A stretch of 64,000 bases of DNA from Paludibacteraceae bacterium (GTDB taxonomy: Bacteria > Bacteroidota > Bacteroidia > Bacteroidales > Paludibacteraceae), in NCBI GenBank assembly GCA_017387515.1, contig JAFOFC010000038.1, forward strand, positions 1 through 64,000, written 5' to 3'. Position 1 is the stretch's first letter. Each line of letters starts with the position of its first letter. The notes beneath the pieces are model-generated. The model did not search any database and was not told the DNA's origin. It saw only the letters and a list, made by a program, of their open reading frames with translations. This document shows positions 28,246 to 37,625 of the stretch, piece after piece. Both the position numbers and the translations under genes were made by a program.

Positions 28246-30042
28246 ATGCAAAATATTAGAAACATAGCGATTATCGCACACGTTGACCACGGTAAAACTA
28301 CCCTTGTTGATAAAATGTTAGTAGCTGGCGCTTTGTACAAAGACCACGAAAAGGCAGGCGAATTGGTATTGGATAACAACGACTTAGAGCGTGAACGTGG
28401 TATAACCATTGTGTCTAAAAATGTTTCTATTAACTACAAAGGCACCAAAATTAACATCATTGACACCCCTGGGCACTCGGACTTTGGTGGCGAGGTAGAA
28501 CGCGTACTTAACATGGCAGACGGCGTTTTGCTATTGGTAGATGCTTTTGAAGGTCCCATGCCTCAAACCCGTTTTGTGCTACAAAAAGCCATTGAAATTG
28601 GCCTAAAACCCATTGTGGTTATTAACAAAGTGGATAAACCCAACTGCCGCCCCGACGAAGTACACGAAGCGGTATTTGATTTGATGTTTAGCTTGGACGC
28701 TACCGAAGACCAATTGGATTTTCCTGTGGTATATGGTTCGGCTAAACAAAACTGGATGTCGACCGATTGGAAAAACCAAACCGACAACATCTACCCCCTA
28801 TTGGACGCTATTATTGAGCACATTCCTGCTCCTAAAACCATAGAAGGCCCATTGCAAATGCTTATTACCTCGCTAGACTTTTCGTCGTACGTGGGTAGAA
28901 TTGCCATTGGACGTGTACACCGTGGTACTATTAAAGAAAACACCGATATTGCCTTGGTACGCCGCGATGGCAGCATCAACAAATGCCGCATTAAAGAACT
29001 AAACGTATTTAGCGGATTTGGCAAAACCAAAGTTAGCGAGGTTTCGTCGGGCGAATTGTGCGCCGTTATTGGTTTGGATAAATTTGATATTGGCGATTGC
29101 ATTTGCGACCTAAACGAGCCAGATGCATTGCCCCCTATTGCCATTGACGAGCCTACCATGAGCATGGTATTTACCATTAACAACTCGCCTTTCTTTGGCA
29201 AGGATGGTAAATACGTTACCTCGCGCCACATTCACGAACGCTTGGTAAAAGAGTTGGATAAAAACTTGGCCTTGCGCGTTGAAAAAGAAGAATCGAGCGA
29301 TATTTGGCACGTATATGGCCGTGGTGTATTGCACCTTTCGGTATTGATTGAAACCATGCGTCGCGAAGGTTACGAATTGCAAGTAGGTCAACCTCAAGTT
29401 ATTTACAAAGAAATTGACGGGGTTAAATGCGAACCTATTGAGGAACTTACCGTAAATGTTCCCGAAGAAAACTCGGGCAAGGTGATTGAACTAGTTACCT
29501 CGCGCAAAGGCGAAATTGTGAACATGGAAAGCAAAAACGACCGCATTCACTTGCTATTCCACATTCCATCGCGTGGTATTATTGGTTTGCGTACCAATTT
29601 GCTTACCGCCACTGCAGGCGAAGCGGTTATTGCACACCGTTTTATTAAATACGCACCCTATAAAGGCGATATTGCACGCCGTGTAAACGGTTCGATGATT
29701 GCCATGGAAAGCGGTACGGCTTTTGCATACGCTATTGATAAGTTGCAAGACCGCGGTAAATTCTTTGTATTCCCACAAGACGAGGTATATGCAGGACAAG
29801 TGGTGGGCGAGCACTGCAAAGAGGGCGACTTGGTGATTAACGTAACCAAATCAAAAAAACTAACCAACATGCGTGCATCGGGTTCGGACGAAAAAACAAA
29901 AATTGTACCTCCCATTGTATTTAGTTTGGAAGAAGCATTGGAATACATTAAAGAAGACGAATACGTAGAGATTACCCCCAATGCTATGCGTCTGCGTAAA
30001 ATTATTTTGGACGAAATAGAACGTAAACGTGCCAACAAATAA
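28246..30042 (+). CDS. typA: Translational GTPase TypA/BipA
   Basis: Ribosome-associated EF-G-like GTPase involved in 50S assembly and stress growth. The 598 residues from the ATG at 28246 begin [19 protein letters not shown] (G1). They continue with ERGITI (G2), [11 protein letters not shown] (G3), NKVDK (G4) and GSAKQ (G5). The EF-Tu-like domain 2 and the EF-G III/V-like domains follow, and the TypA-specific C-terminus ends in [15 protein letters not shown] 37-codon in-frame extension upstream is rejected because it contains the promoter. The gene overlaps folK by 14 bp. Confidence 0.97.
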   Translation: MQNIRNIAIIAHVDHGKTTLVDKMLVAGALYKDHEKAGELVLDNNDLERERGITIVSKNVSINYKGTKINIIDTPGHSDFGGEVERVLNMADGVLLLVDAFEGPMPQTRFVLQKAIEIGLKPIVVINKVDKPNCRPDEVHEAVFDLMFSLDATEDQLDFPVVYGSAKQNWMSTDWKNQTDNIYPLLDAIIEHIPAPKTIEGPLQMLITSLDFSSYVGRIAIGRVHRGTIKENTDIALVRRDGSINKCRIKELNVFSGFGKTKVSEVSSGELCAVIGLDKFDIGDCICDLNEPDALPPIAIDEPTMSMVFTINNSPFFGKDGKYVTSRHIHERLVKELDKNLALRVEKEESSDIWHVYGRGVLHLSVLIETMRREGYELQVGQPQVIYKEIDGVKCEPIEELTVNVPEENSGKVIELVTSRKGEIVNMESKNDRIHLLFHIPSRGIIGLRTNLLTATAGEAVIAHRFIKYAPYKGDIARRVNGSMIAMESGTAFAYAIDKLQDRGKFFVFPQDEVYAGQVVGEHCKEGDLVINVTKSKKLTNMRASGSDEKTKIVPPIVFSLEEALEYIKEDEYVEITPNAMRLRKIILDEIERKRANK

Positions 30043-30502
30043 GGTATATTTGGCATTGGGTAGCAACATAGGCAATGGCAAAGAGCTGATAGAGCAAGCC
30101 TACGCCTTGTTAGCAGAACGAATTGGCCCCATTACCCATAAATCGGCGCTGTACACCACAGCGCCAGCGGGTTTTGAGTCGAACAACTTATTTACCAATA
30201 GTGCCATTTGCCTGCAGACTACTCTTAGTGCCATAGACGTATTACACCTTACCCAACAAATAGAAAAAGAATTAGGTCGCATGCACAAAAGCGTTAACTT
30301 GCAATACGCAGACAGAAGCATGGACATTGATATCTTGTACTATAACCTAGAACAAATTAATCAAGAAGACCTAATTGTTCCGCATCCACGTATGCATACA
30401 CGCCGTTTTGTGCTAGAACCACTGTGCGAAATTGCACCGACGCTTAAGCATCCCATCATAGGAAAGAATACGCAATATTTACTTAATCAACTGCCCCGCT
30501 AG
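30029..30502 (+). CDS. folK: 2-amino-4-hydroxy-6-hydroxymethyldihydropteridine diphosphokinase
   Basis: Pyrophosphorylates the pterin precursor of folate. The 157 residues show VYLALGSNIGNG, YTTAPAGFESNNLFTN, the ELGR segment and the catalytic signature RSMDIDILYYN followed by VPHPRMHTRRFVLEPLCEIAP. The start is a GTG at 30029 inside the end of typA, consistent with translational coupling. The following kinase gene starts one base after the stop. Confidence 0.93.
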   Translation: MPTNKVYLALGSNIGNGKELIEQAYALLAERIGPITHKSALYTTAPAGFESNNLFTNSAICLQTTLSAIDVLHLTQQIEKELGRMHKSVNLQYADRSMDIDILYYNLEQINQEDLIVPHPRMHTRRFVLEPLCEIAPTLKHPIIGKNTQYLLNQLPR

Positions 30503-30503
30503 T

Positions 30504-32201
30504 ATGACTACCAACCAACGTATATCCACCTACTTTGTATCTATTTTTATTTTATTCTCGCTGATTATTGTACTTTTTTCGATACGCTACGAAAAAAGCA
30601 ATGCAACCGAAAAGCTAGAAACACAAATGGAATTGTACGCAAAAATGCTAGAAAGTGGCACTCCTTTGCAACAATTACCCGACACTACCCTACGCATTAG
30701 CAAGATAAACGCCGAAGGAACTATACTATACGATAACCATATCTGTGTAGATAGTTTAGAGAATCATGCTAACAAAAAAGAAATACGCGAAGCACATCGA
30801 TACGGAACAGGTAGTTCGTTGCGCTATTCATCGTACAATAACCAACTATACTTTTTTTACGCCAAAAAAAACAAAGACGGTTACCTACGTATTGCCAAAG
30901 CCTATAACAATCGTTCTGAGGCATTACCCATTAGTTACATCCCCATTTTTGTAACCATACTGCTTTTTGCTATTTCTACCATTGCTTATTACAGTACCTC
31001 ATTGCGATTTAGATCTACCATTAAAGTATTAAAACAACTGATAGAGCGAGTAGACTCGGGCGATAAATACAATTTTCCAGACAATGAGTTTAGCGAAATT
31101 AGCGAATACATTGTTAGAAGTTACCAAAAACTAGAACGTACCCAAAAGGCGTTGGATATGGAACGCGAAAAATTGTGGGCCCACTTGCGTTTATCCAAAC
31201 GCGGTTTGTGCATTTTTTCGCCACAACGCAAAGAAATTATATCGAACGAGTTGTTTATTCAATATGCCAACTTAATTTCTGATAGACCCATACAGTATTC
31301 CGAAAAGATTTTTGATATACCTGAACTATTTGACATTGTAGAATTCTTTGACGATAAACAACGCGATTACAAGAATGTACTAGAAACCAAAACCATGCAG
31401 GTGCATAAAAACGACCGTATTATGGTAGTACATGGTATTGTTTTTCCCGATAAGAGTTGCGAAATTACCATTGACGATATTACCGAAAAAGAAGAGCAAG
31501 CTTTGCTAAAACGTCAATTAACACAAAACATATCGCACGAGCTTAAAACCCCGGTAAGTAGTATCCAAGGGTTTATGGAAACCATTATTAATAATCCTGG
31601 AATGGATACCGACAAACGCGACTTTTTTATTGAACGTTGCCACGCACAAGCTATTCGACTTAGCTACTTGCTACAAGATATCTCTATGTTGAACAAGTTA
31701 GACGAAGGTTCTGGTATTTTTGATCGCGACGAAATAAACCTAAACGAGGTAATTGAGAACGTACTAAAAGACGTATCGCTAGAACTAGAAGAAAAGCACA
31801 TTACCACCGAAGTTACGATGCCGCATAATGCTATTATCAAAGGCAATATGTCGCTGCTATACTCTATTTTCCGTAACTTGATAGACAACACCCTACATTA
31901 TGCAGGAAGCAATATTAGCATTCAAATTAACTGCTTTAGGGTTGATAACGAATTTTTACACGTATCATACGCCGATACCGGAATAGGCGTTGAATCAAAA
32001 CACCTTAACCACTTATTTGACCGTTTTTACCGAGTAGACAAAGGAAGATCCAGAAAACTAGGAGGTACAGGACTAGGATTGGCCATTGTTAAAAATGCCA
32101 TTGCCTTTCATCAAGGTAGAATTTTGGCTAAACATCACCCAGGTGGCGGGCTTGAATTTGTTTTCTCGTTACGCAAAGAACCACTTCCGGTAATAGACTA
32201 A
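30504..32201 (+). CDS. Two-component sensor histidine kinase, PhoR-like
   Basis: 565 residues. Membrane helices lie at about 8-27 and 144-166 and bracket a ~115-residue extracytoplasmic sensor region. A HAMP/PAS-like linker follows, then HisKA with phospho-acceptor His345 in NISHELKTPVSSIQGF, and a HATPase domain with N box NLIDNTLHYA, G1 DTGIGV, F box RFYRVD and G2 GGTGLGLAIVKNA. The architecture resembles PhoR/PhoR-like kinases. No response regulator gene lies within the window, so the partner is elsewhere. Its end overlaps dnaG (opposite strand) by 4 bp. Confidence 0.9.
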   Translation: MTTNQRISTYFVSIFILFSLIIVLFSIRYEKSNATEKLETQMELYAKMLESGTPLQQLPDTTLRISKINAEGTILYDNHICVDSLENHANKKEIREAHRYGTGSSLRYSSYNNQLYFFYAKKNKDGYLRIAKAYNNRSEALPISYIPIFVTILLFAISTIAYYSTSLRFRSTIKVLKQLIERVDSGDKYNFPDNEFSEISEYIVRSYQKLERTQKALDMEREKLWAHLRLSKRGLCIFSPQRKEIISNELFIQYANLISDRPIQYSEKIFDIPELFDIVEFFDDKQRDYKNVLETKTMQVHKNDRIMVVHGIVFPDKSCEITIDDITEKEEQALLKRQLTQNISHELKTPVSSIQGFMETIINNPGMDTDKRDFFIERCHAQAIRLSYLLQDISMLNKLDEGSGIFDRDEINLNEVIENVLKDVSLELEEKHITTEVTMPHNAIIKGNMSLLYSIFRNLIDNTLHYAGSNISIQINCFRVDNEFLHVSYADTGIGVESKHLNHLFDRFYRVDKGRSRKLGGTGLGLAIVKNAIAFHQGRILAKHHPGGGLEFVFSLRKEPLPVID

Positions 32202-34156
32202 AAGCGCTGTATTTTACTTTCGCGTAAGCTATCTACAATTTGTTGCTGCACATGAACATAGTGAACCTGCTGTTGAATAAGGGATGCTAATTGGTCATTA
32301 TCTTGATTGACCTGAGCTTGTTTTATAGCCTCTGACACCTCTTTTAAACGACCCTTTACCGTACGCAATTTAAATTCTAACATAACTTGCGGCATTTCTT
32401 GCGAAAGCTGAGAACTTAGTTTCTCGGCATCTTCTTCTTTAAACGTTCTGCAATGTTCGTACTTATCTTCGATTAACGAGAATACGTAATTTTGAATGGA
32501 TAGATTGGTATGATTTAAGAAGTAATTGCGCAAATCGGTTTGGTCGGTATGCATAGCCTCGTCTAATAACTGACGATGCAAAGGAAATTGCAAAGGCATA
32601 TCATCTTCGGCCAACATAAGATCGATATAATCGGCCAACGAAAAATGCATCATATCGTTGCTCTCGGCATCAAAAAAAGATAACGTTTGCTTTCCGTAAT
32701 TTACCAAATAGCGCATAATTACTTGCTCTTGGTTATAGGTATAAGGCAAGTCGCTACCCGATTGTTTGGTTATTTCTGGTTCGATAGGAACAATAGCCGA
32801 TGGCGTTGCATGTTGAGTAGGCAATGCTGGTTGCGCAGGCTTCTGCACCATTTTTTCTTGACGCAATTTTTGTACCGCTTCGCCTAACAAGGATTCGCGT
32901 ACCGAGAAACGAGTAGCACAATCTTGTATGTACAACGAACGGGTAATCGCATCGGGGATAACCGCAATAGACTGAACAATATCGTTAATTAATTGCGATT
33001 TCTTAATAGGATCATTCCCTGCATCGGCCAAGAGCAAACCCGATTTAAATTGAATAAAATCTACTTGATTACGCTTTATATAATCGATAAATTCGTTGGC
33101 ATTGTGTTTTTTGGCAAACGAGTCTGGGTCATCGCCATCGGGCAATAACACCACCTTTACGTTCATGCCTTCTTCTAACAACAAGTCGATACCCCTAATA
33201 GAAGCTTTGATACCTGCCGCATCACCATCGTACAATACCGTAATATTACTGGTAAAGCGATGTATCATTCTAATTTGACCCTGTGTAAGCGAAGTGCCCG
33301 ATGAGGCAACCACGTTTTGAATACCCGCTTCGTGCATAGAGAGCACATCGGTATATCCCTCTACCAAATACACGGCATCGCGTTGCACAATGCTTTCTTT
33401 GGCAAAGTAAATGCCGTATAGTTCGTTGCTTTTGTGGTAAATTTCTGATTCGGGCGAGTTGACGTATTTGGCCGATTTATCGGTTTGTACCAAGACCCTA
33501 CCCCCAAAGGCTACGATTCTGCCAGAGAGCGAATGAACGGGAAACATGACACGGCCTCTAAACCGATCTACCATACCCCCCTTATCACTACGGGTGGCCA
33601 AACCTACATCGCTCAATATGGTGCTGGAGAACCCGCTTTTAATGGCTTCGTCGGCCAAGGCATGATACTGATTTAGGCTATATCCCAATTGAAATTTTTG
33701 CAGAATAGCATCCGAAAAGCCACGTTCGCGAAAATAAGCCAACCCAACCGATTGGCCTTCTTCGGTTTTCCACAATTGGTCTACAAAGTAACGTCCTGCA
33801 AACTCGTTGAGTGCCATCATGCTTTCGCGTTTGGTACGCGCTTGCATTTCTTCGGCTGTTAGTTCTTTTTCTACAATCTCTATGTTGTATTTTTTGGCTA
33901 AATAGCGCAAGGCATCTGGGTAACTTAAATGCTCGTGCTGCATAATAAAGTTAACCGGTGTTCCGCCTTTGCCACAACCAAAGCATTTGCAGATATTTTT
34001 GGCTGGCGATACGGTAAACGAAGGGGTTTTTTCGTTATGAAAAGGGCACAACCCTATTAGGTTAACCCCACGACGACGCAAGGTAACAAAATCGCCTACC
34101 ACCTCTTCTATCTTAGCGGCATCTAATATGCGTTGTTTGGTTGCTTCGTCTATCAT
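32198..34156 (-). CDS. dnaG: DNA primase
   Basis: Synthesises RNA primers at the replication fork. The 652 residues start MIDEATKQRILDAAKIEEVVGDFV. They carry a CHC2 zinc ribbon (CPFHNEKTPSF...CKCFGCGKGG), the RNAP-like core with the TOPRIM motif YLVEGYTDVLSMHEAG and YDGDAAGIKA, and a helical C-terminal DnaB-interaction region after a Pro/Ala-rich linker at about residue 430-450. It lies 6 bp after fmt and is likely co-transcribed with it. Confidence 0.96.
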   Translation of the reverse strand: MIDEATKQRILDAAKIEEVVGDFVTLRRRGVNLIGLCPFHNEKTPSFTVSPAKNICKCFGCGKGGTPVNFIMQHEHLSYPDALRYLAKKYNIEIVEKELTAEEMQARTKRESMMALNEFAGRYFVDQLWKTEEGQSVGLAYFRERGFSDAILQKFQLGYSLNQYHALADEAIKSGFSSTILSDVGLATRSDKGGMVDRFRGRVMFPVHSLSGRIVAFGGRVLVQTDKSAKYVNSPESEIYHKSNELYGIYFAKESIVQRDAVYLVEGYTDVLSMHEAGIQNVVASSGTSLTQGQIRMIHRFTSNITVLYDGDAAGIKASIRGIDLLLEEGMNVKVVLLPDGDDPDSFAKKHNANEFIDYIKRNQVDFIQFKSGLLLADAGNDPIKKSQLINDIVQSIAVIPDAITRSLYIQDCATRFSVRESLLGEAVQKLRQEKMVQKPAQPALPTQHATPSAIVPIEPEITKQSGSDLPYTYNQEQVIMRYLVNYGKQTLSFFDAESNDMMHFSLADYIDLMLAEDDMPLQFPLHRQLLDEAMHTDQTDLRNYFLNHTNLSIQNYVFSLIEDKYEHCRTFKEEDAEKLSSQLSQEMPQVMLEFKLRTVKGRLKEVSEAIKQAQVNQDNDQLASLIQQQVHYVHVQQQIVDSLRESKIQRF

Positions 34157-34162
34157 AATGTA

Positions 34163-35110
34163 TTACAAAGAGAATAATTTTGTACCGCGTAATAGTTCTT
34201 CGGTAGTCATGGCCTTTTTACCTGCCAATTGTAATTTTTTTACCGATAAATAACCTTCTTCGGTAGCAAAATATAGTTGTTTTTTACCATCGCTTACCAA
34301 TGTACCAGGCTGTTCCGATACGGTTTGGTCTATCACCTCGGTTTCTAATACTTTTAAACTTAACACTTGGTCCTTATCGTTTTTTACCTCTGTACATGCA
34401 GCAGGATAGGGCGACAGACCACGCACAAAATTATGCAATTCAACGGCCGATTTATTCCAATTGATTTTACAGTCTTCTTTAAAGATTTTAGGCGCTGGAT
34501 TAACAGCCACGCTATCGTCTTGAGGGATGGTAGATACATCGCCCATGGTGATGCGTTCCATGGTTTCTACCACCAAATCGGCACCCATGTTCATTAAACG
34601 GTCGTAAAGTGTGCCTACATTATCTTCATCATGAATGGGTGTACTGCGTTGCAAAATAATATTACCTGTATCTATTTCATGTTTTAGAAAGAAGGTGGTA
34701 ACACCCGTTTCTTTTTCGCCATTAATGATAGCCCAGTTAATGGGAGCTGCTCCGCGATATTGAGGTAATAACGAAGCATGCAAGTTAAACGTTCCCAAAC
34801 GAGGCATGTTCCAAACCACCTCTGGCAACATTCTAAAGGCTACAACTACCTGAATATCGGCTTGCCACATTTTTAATTGTACCAGAAAATCCTCATCGCG
34901 CAACTTTTCGGGTTGCAAAATAGGAATATCTTCTTCTAACGCATATTTTTTAACAGGCGATTCTTGCAAATGTTGGCCTCTACCTGCTGGTTTATCGGGC
35001 ATGGTAACCACCCCTACTACGTTATACCCTTCTTCTACCAATCGTTTTAATGGTTCAACGGCAAATTCGGGGGTACCCATGTACACTATTCTCAAGTCTT
35101 TTTTACCCAT
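34163..35110 (-). CDS. fmt: Methionyl-tRNA formyltransferase
   Basis: Formylates initiator Met-tRNA. The 315 residues contain RIVYMGTPEFAVEPLKRL, the catalytic stretch FNLHASLLPQYRGAAPINWAIINGEKETGVT and MDTG-like EIDTGNII. The C-terminal OB-like domain begins near PAPKIFKEDCKINW. The promoter upstream has both boxes. Confidence 0.96.
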   Translation of the reverse strand: MGKKDLRIVYMGTPEFAVEPLKRLVEEGYNVVGVVTMPDKPAGRGQHLQESPVKKYALEEDIPILQPEKLRDEDFLVQLKMWQADIQVVVAFRMLPEVVWNMPRLGTFNLHASLLPQYRGAAPINWAIINGEKETGVTTFFLKHEIDTGNIILQRSTPIHDEDNVGTLYDRLMNMGADLVVETMERITMGDVSTIPQDDSVAVNPAPKIFKEDCKINWNKSAVELHNFVRGLSPYPAACTEVKNDKDQVLSLKVLETEVIDQTVSEQPGTLVSDGKKQLYFATEEGYLSVKKLQLAGKKAMTTEELLRGTKLFSL

Positions 35111-35134
35111 CGTATTTATTAAAATGATGAACTA

Positions 35135-35166
35135 CAAATTTAGAGGTTTATACGGAATTTTACAAA
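35135..35166 (-). promoter_or_regulatory. Promoter of fmt-dnaG
   Basis: On the minus strand TTTG (35163-35166) and TAAATTTG (35135-35142), spaced 20 bp, 24 bp upstream of the fmt ATG. Confidence 0.6.
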
Positions 35167-35188
35167 CTCAAAACAAGTTTCTATTCAC

Positions 35189-35221
35189 AAAAAAAGCGAG
35201 CACTCGCTACGGAATGCTCGC
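35189..35221 (-). terminator. Terminator after the membrane-anchored OmpH gene
   Basis: Read on the minus strand: GCGAGCA / TGCTCGC stem (35215-35221 and 35196-35202) followed by a T run, 20 bp beyond the stop. Confidence 0.8.
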
Positions 35222-35240
35222 CTACAAGCTATTGGGCTAC

Positions 35241-35822
35241 TTATTGTGCTGGTTGGTTCAATAGTTGAAGCACGTCGTTGGTAATGTTCAACGATTTTTC
35301 GCCGTACAAAATATTATCGGTACCTGCTGTGCTCAAAATAAAGGTAAATCCTTTTTCGCTATTGTATACATTGATAACAGAATCGACAGTGGCTGCCAAC
35401 TGATCGTTCATTTGTTTTTGTTTGGTCACCAAGTCTTGTTCCATTTTTACAGTTAATTCTTGCAAGTTACGTTGTTTACGCAAAATGTTGTCTTGTGCTG
35501 CACGGGCACGTTCTTCGCTTAAAAAAGCGCGATTTTCTAATTTCATTTGAAAATCTTCCATTTCGCGTTGCAATTCTACTGCTTTTTGGTTTAAGGTAGC
35601 ACGAGCGCTTTCTTCTTGTTTAAGCAACTCTTCGCTCATGGTTTTGTACACATTGTAGTTAAGTAACAAAGAATCCATGCGCACATATGCTACCGATACG
35701 CCACCTTCTACTTGAACTGGAGCAACAGTTTTTTCTTCTTGTTTATTACCAAAAAACAAAACAAACAAAATAACAATGGCTACTACCATCACCGCATTTA
35801 CGATGTAAAGTGTTGATTTCAT
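35241..35822 (-). CDS. Membrane-anchored OmpH/Skp-like protein
   Basis: 193 residues from the ATG at 35822. Unlike the two secreted OmpH copies at 23.7 and 24.3 kb, the N-terminus (MKSTLYIVNAVMVVAIVILFVLFF) is an uncleaved membrane helix followed by a charged linker. The OmpH start VSVAYVRMDSLLLNYNVYKTMSEE, the coiled coil (about residues 55-135) and the end FTFILSTAGTDNILYGEKSLNITNDVL are clear. It probably acts as a periplasmic holdase tethered to the inner membrane. A TTG five codons upstream is less likely. It is followed by a terminator. Confidence 0.87.
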   Translation of the reverse strand: MKSTLYIVNAVMVVAIVILFVLFFGNKQEEKTVAPVQVEGGVSVAYVRMDSLLLNYNVYKTMSEELLKQEESARATLNQKAVELQREMEDFQMKLENRAFLSEERARAAQDNILRKQRNLQELTVKMEQDLVTKQKQMNDQLAATVDSVINVYNSEKGFTFILSTAGTDNILYGEKSLNITNDVLQLLNQPAQ

Positions 35823-35823
35823 A

Positions 35824-36027
35824 TTATTCAATTTCAAATATATTTTTTTTATTACGTGCTACTCTATCTTGCGATTTAACACAACCTATGCCATGCTTAC
35901 GCAAACCTGGATTACCCTCTACGTGCGTATGTGGAAACTTACCTTTCTTGGTAAAGAAAACCTTAAACCCCATTAGTAAAATGGCGGGCAACAAAATGGC
36001 TAGTATGACTAAAAAAAGTTTTATCAT
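35824..36027 (-). CDS. Small single-pass membrane protein, Bacteroidota-conserved type
   Basis: 67 residues from the ATG at 36027: one N-terminal membrane helix (LFLVILAILLPAILLMGFKVFF) and a basic tail with KKGKFPHTHVEGNPGLRKHGIGCVKSQDR. I recognise the KGKFPxTHV...GIxCxxSQDR pattern from small uncharacterised Bacteroidota proteins; no function is known to me. It ends two bases before the OmpH ATG, so the pair is probably one transcript. A TAnnTTTG box lies 13 bp upstream. Confidence 0.75.
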   Translation of the reverse strand: MIKLFLVILAILLPAILLMGFKVFFTKKGKFPHTHVEGNPGLRKHGIGCVKSQDRVARNKKNIFEIE

Positions 36028-36039
36028 GATAAACGCACA

Positions 36040-36047
36040 CAAATATA
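36040..36047 (-). promoter_or_regulatory. -7 box of the small membrane protein / OmpH pair
   Basis: CAAATATA (TATATTTG on the coding strand) 13 bp before the ATG at 36027; no clear -33 box. Confidence 0.45.
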
Positions 36048-36059
36048 ACTTACAAACCT

Positions 36060-36089
36060 TTTGGGTGTAAATCCTTTTTCCTATTTTTG
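36060..36089 (+). promoter_or_regulatory. Promoter of pepD
   Basis: TTTG at 36060-36063 and TATTTTTG at 36082-36089, spaced 18 bp, about 46 bp before the ATG. Confidence 0.6.
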
Positions 36090-36135
36090 TGCTTTATAAA
36101 GAAAAGATATTCATTTTTTAAGTTTTTTTTACACT

Positions 36136-37569
36136 ATGAACACAATATTGCTGACCACAGAGCAAATGGTATGGCAAATTTTTGATGAAATCTGTCAAAT
36201 TCCACGCCCATCGGGCAAGGAAACACAAATAATGAACTACCTAAGGGAGTTTGCTTTAAAACATGGTTTTCTTACCAAAACCGACAAGGCTGGCAACATC
36301 GTAATGATACGCCCAGGCGAGGCTCCTGCCATAGCCCTACAGGCCCATACCGATATGGTATGCGAAAAACGCAATGACACCACACACGATTTTGAAAACG
36401 ACCCCATACAAACGTACGTAGAGGATGGCTGGATGAGGGCCAAAGGAACCACATTGGGGGCGGACAACGGCATTGGTATAGCCATGGCCCTGGCTGCTAT
36501 GGTTAACTACCAAGGAAACAGACAACTAGAAGGACTATTTACCGTAGAAGAAGAAACCGGATTAACTGGGGCAGCAGCGGTAGAAGCTGGTTTTATCACC
36601 GCCAATACCCTGCTAAACCTAGACTCGGAAGACGAGAATGAGTTGATTGTGGGATGTGCAGGCGGTTGCGAAACAGTAGGCTATTGGAAGGTAGAAGAGA
36701 CCACCATTCCCAAGGGTATGTTTGCCATAGAAGTAAGCATCAAGGGGCTATTGGGCGGCCACAGTGGTAGCGACATCCATTTGCCTCGCGCCAATGCCAA
36801 CCAAATTTTGGGACAATTCTTGCAGCAAACCGCCCAAAAATATCCTTTTTATTTGTGTCGCATTGACGGGGGCGGTTTGCACAACGCCATTGCGCGCGAG
36901 GCAAATGCCCTGTTTGTAGTACCCTACGCCGACCGCGAACACATTCGCATTGATTGGAATATTTACATTGCCGAGCAAGAAGATAAGTGGCTTGCACACG
37001 AACCTAAAATGCGCATGGATTTATCGTCAAAACCCAAACAAGAAAAGGCATTTACACCAGCCCTTACCGAACAAATTATTAAAGCCCTTTGCCACATCAA
37101 ACACGGCGTTATAAAAATGAGCGAAACCATAGAGGGTGTGGTAGAAACATCTACCAACTTGGCTTCGATAAAAAGAGTTGACAACAACCTGGTTATTACC
37201 ACTAGCCAACGTAGTTCTTTTGAAGACCAACTAAACGCACTGGCTTTTGAAACCTATACCTTGCTAACGGAATGCGGAGCCACTGCCGGCATACACGGTG
37301 CCTACCCAGCATGGGAACCCAAATTTGACACCCCATTGCTAAAAACAGCCCAAGATGCATACCAACAAGTACTAGGCAGAATGCCCGAGGTAAAAATTAT
37401 CCACGCTGGATTGGAATGCGGCCTATTTAGCAAAGCCATGCCATCGCTAAACATCGTTTCGTTTGGTCCTACCTTGCTAGGGGTACATTCGCCCGATGAG
37501 CGACTAAACATAGCATCGACCAACGTAATGAGCCATTATTTGATGCAATTGTTAGAAAAGTTATCGTAA
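36136..37569 (+). CDS. pepD: Aminoacyl-histidine dipeptidase (cytosol non-specific dipeptidase, M20C)
   Basis: 477-residue zinc dipeptidase. Metal-binding segments are ALQAHTDMV, TTLGADNGIGIAMAL, the catalytic Glu pair in VEEETGLTGA and NLDSEDENEL. The dimerisation lid carries GLLGGHSGSDIH and the C-terminal metal ligand is in SFGPTLLGVHSPDERLNI. It has its own promoter and is followed by dnaX, which has a separate promoter, so it is likely monocistronic. Peptide breakdown fits a proteolytic, amino-acid-using Bacteroidales. Confidence 0.95.
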   Translation: MNTILLTTEQMVWQIFDEICQIPRPSGKETQIMNYLREFALKHGFLTKTDKAGNIVMIRPGEAPAIALQAHTDMVCEKRNDTTHDFENDPIQTYVEDGWMRAKGTTLGADNGIGIAMALAAMVNYQGNRQLEGLFTVEEETGLTGAAAVEAGFITANTLLNLDSEDENELIVGCAGGCETVGYWKVEETTIPKGMFAIEVSIKGLLGGHSGSDIHLPRANANQILGQFLQQTAQKYPFYLCRIDGGGLHNAIAREANALFVVPYADREHIRIDWNIYIAEQEDKWLAHEPKMRMDLSSKPKQEKAFTPALTEQIIKALCHIKHGVIKMSETIEGVVETSTNLASIKRVDNNLVITTSQRSSFEDQLNALAFETYTLLTECGATAGIHGAYPAWEPKFDTPLLKTAQDAYQQVLGRMPEVKIIHAGLECGLFSKAMPSLNIVSFGPTLLGVHSPDERLNIASTNVMSHYLMQLLEKLS

Positions 37570-37598
37570 ATTATCGGTAGAATGTAAAGAATTATCGC

Positions 37599-37606
37599 TA
37601 CATTTG
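37599..37606 (+). promoter_or_regulatory. -7 box of dnaX
   Basis: TACATTTG, 19 bp before the dnaX ATG; no exact -33 match. Confidence 0.5.
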
Positions 37607-37625
37607 CCAAAACAAAAAAGAAAGC

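Noticed and set aside
36237..37202. Several overlapping minus-strand frames inside pepD
   Set aside because: Their length comes from the codon bias of the real gene on the plus strand; no supporting features.
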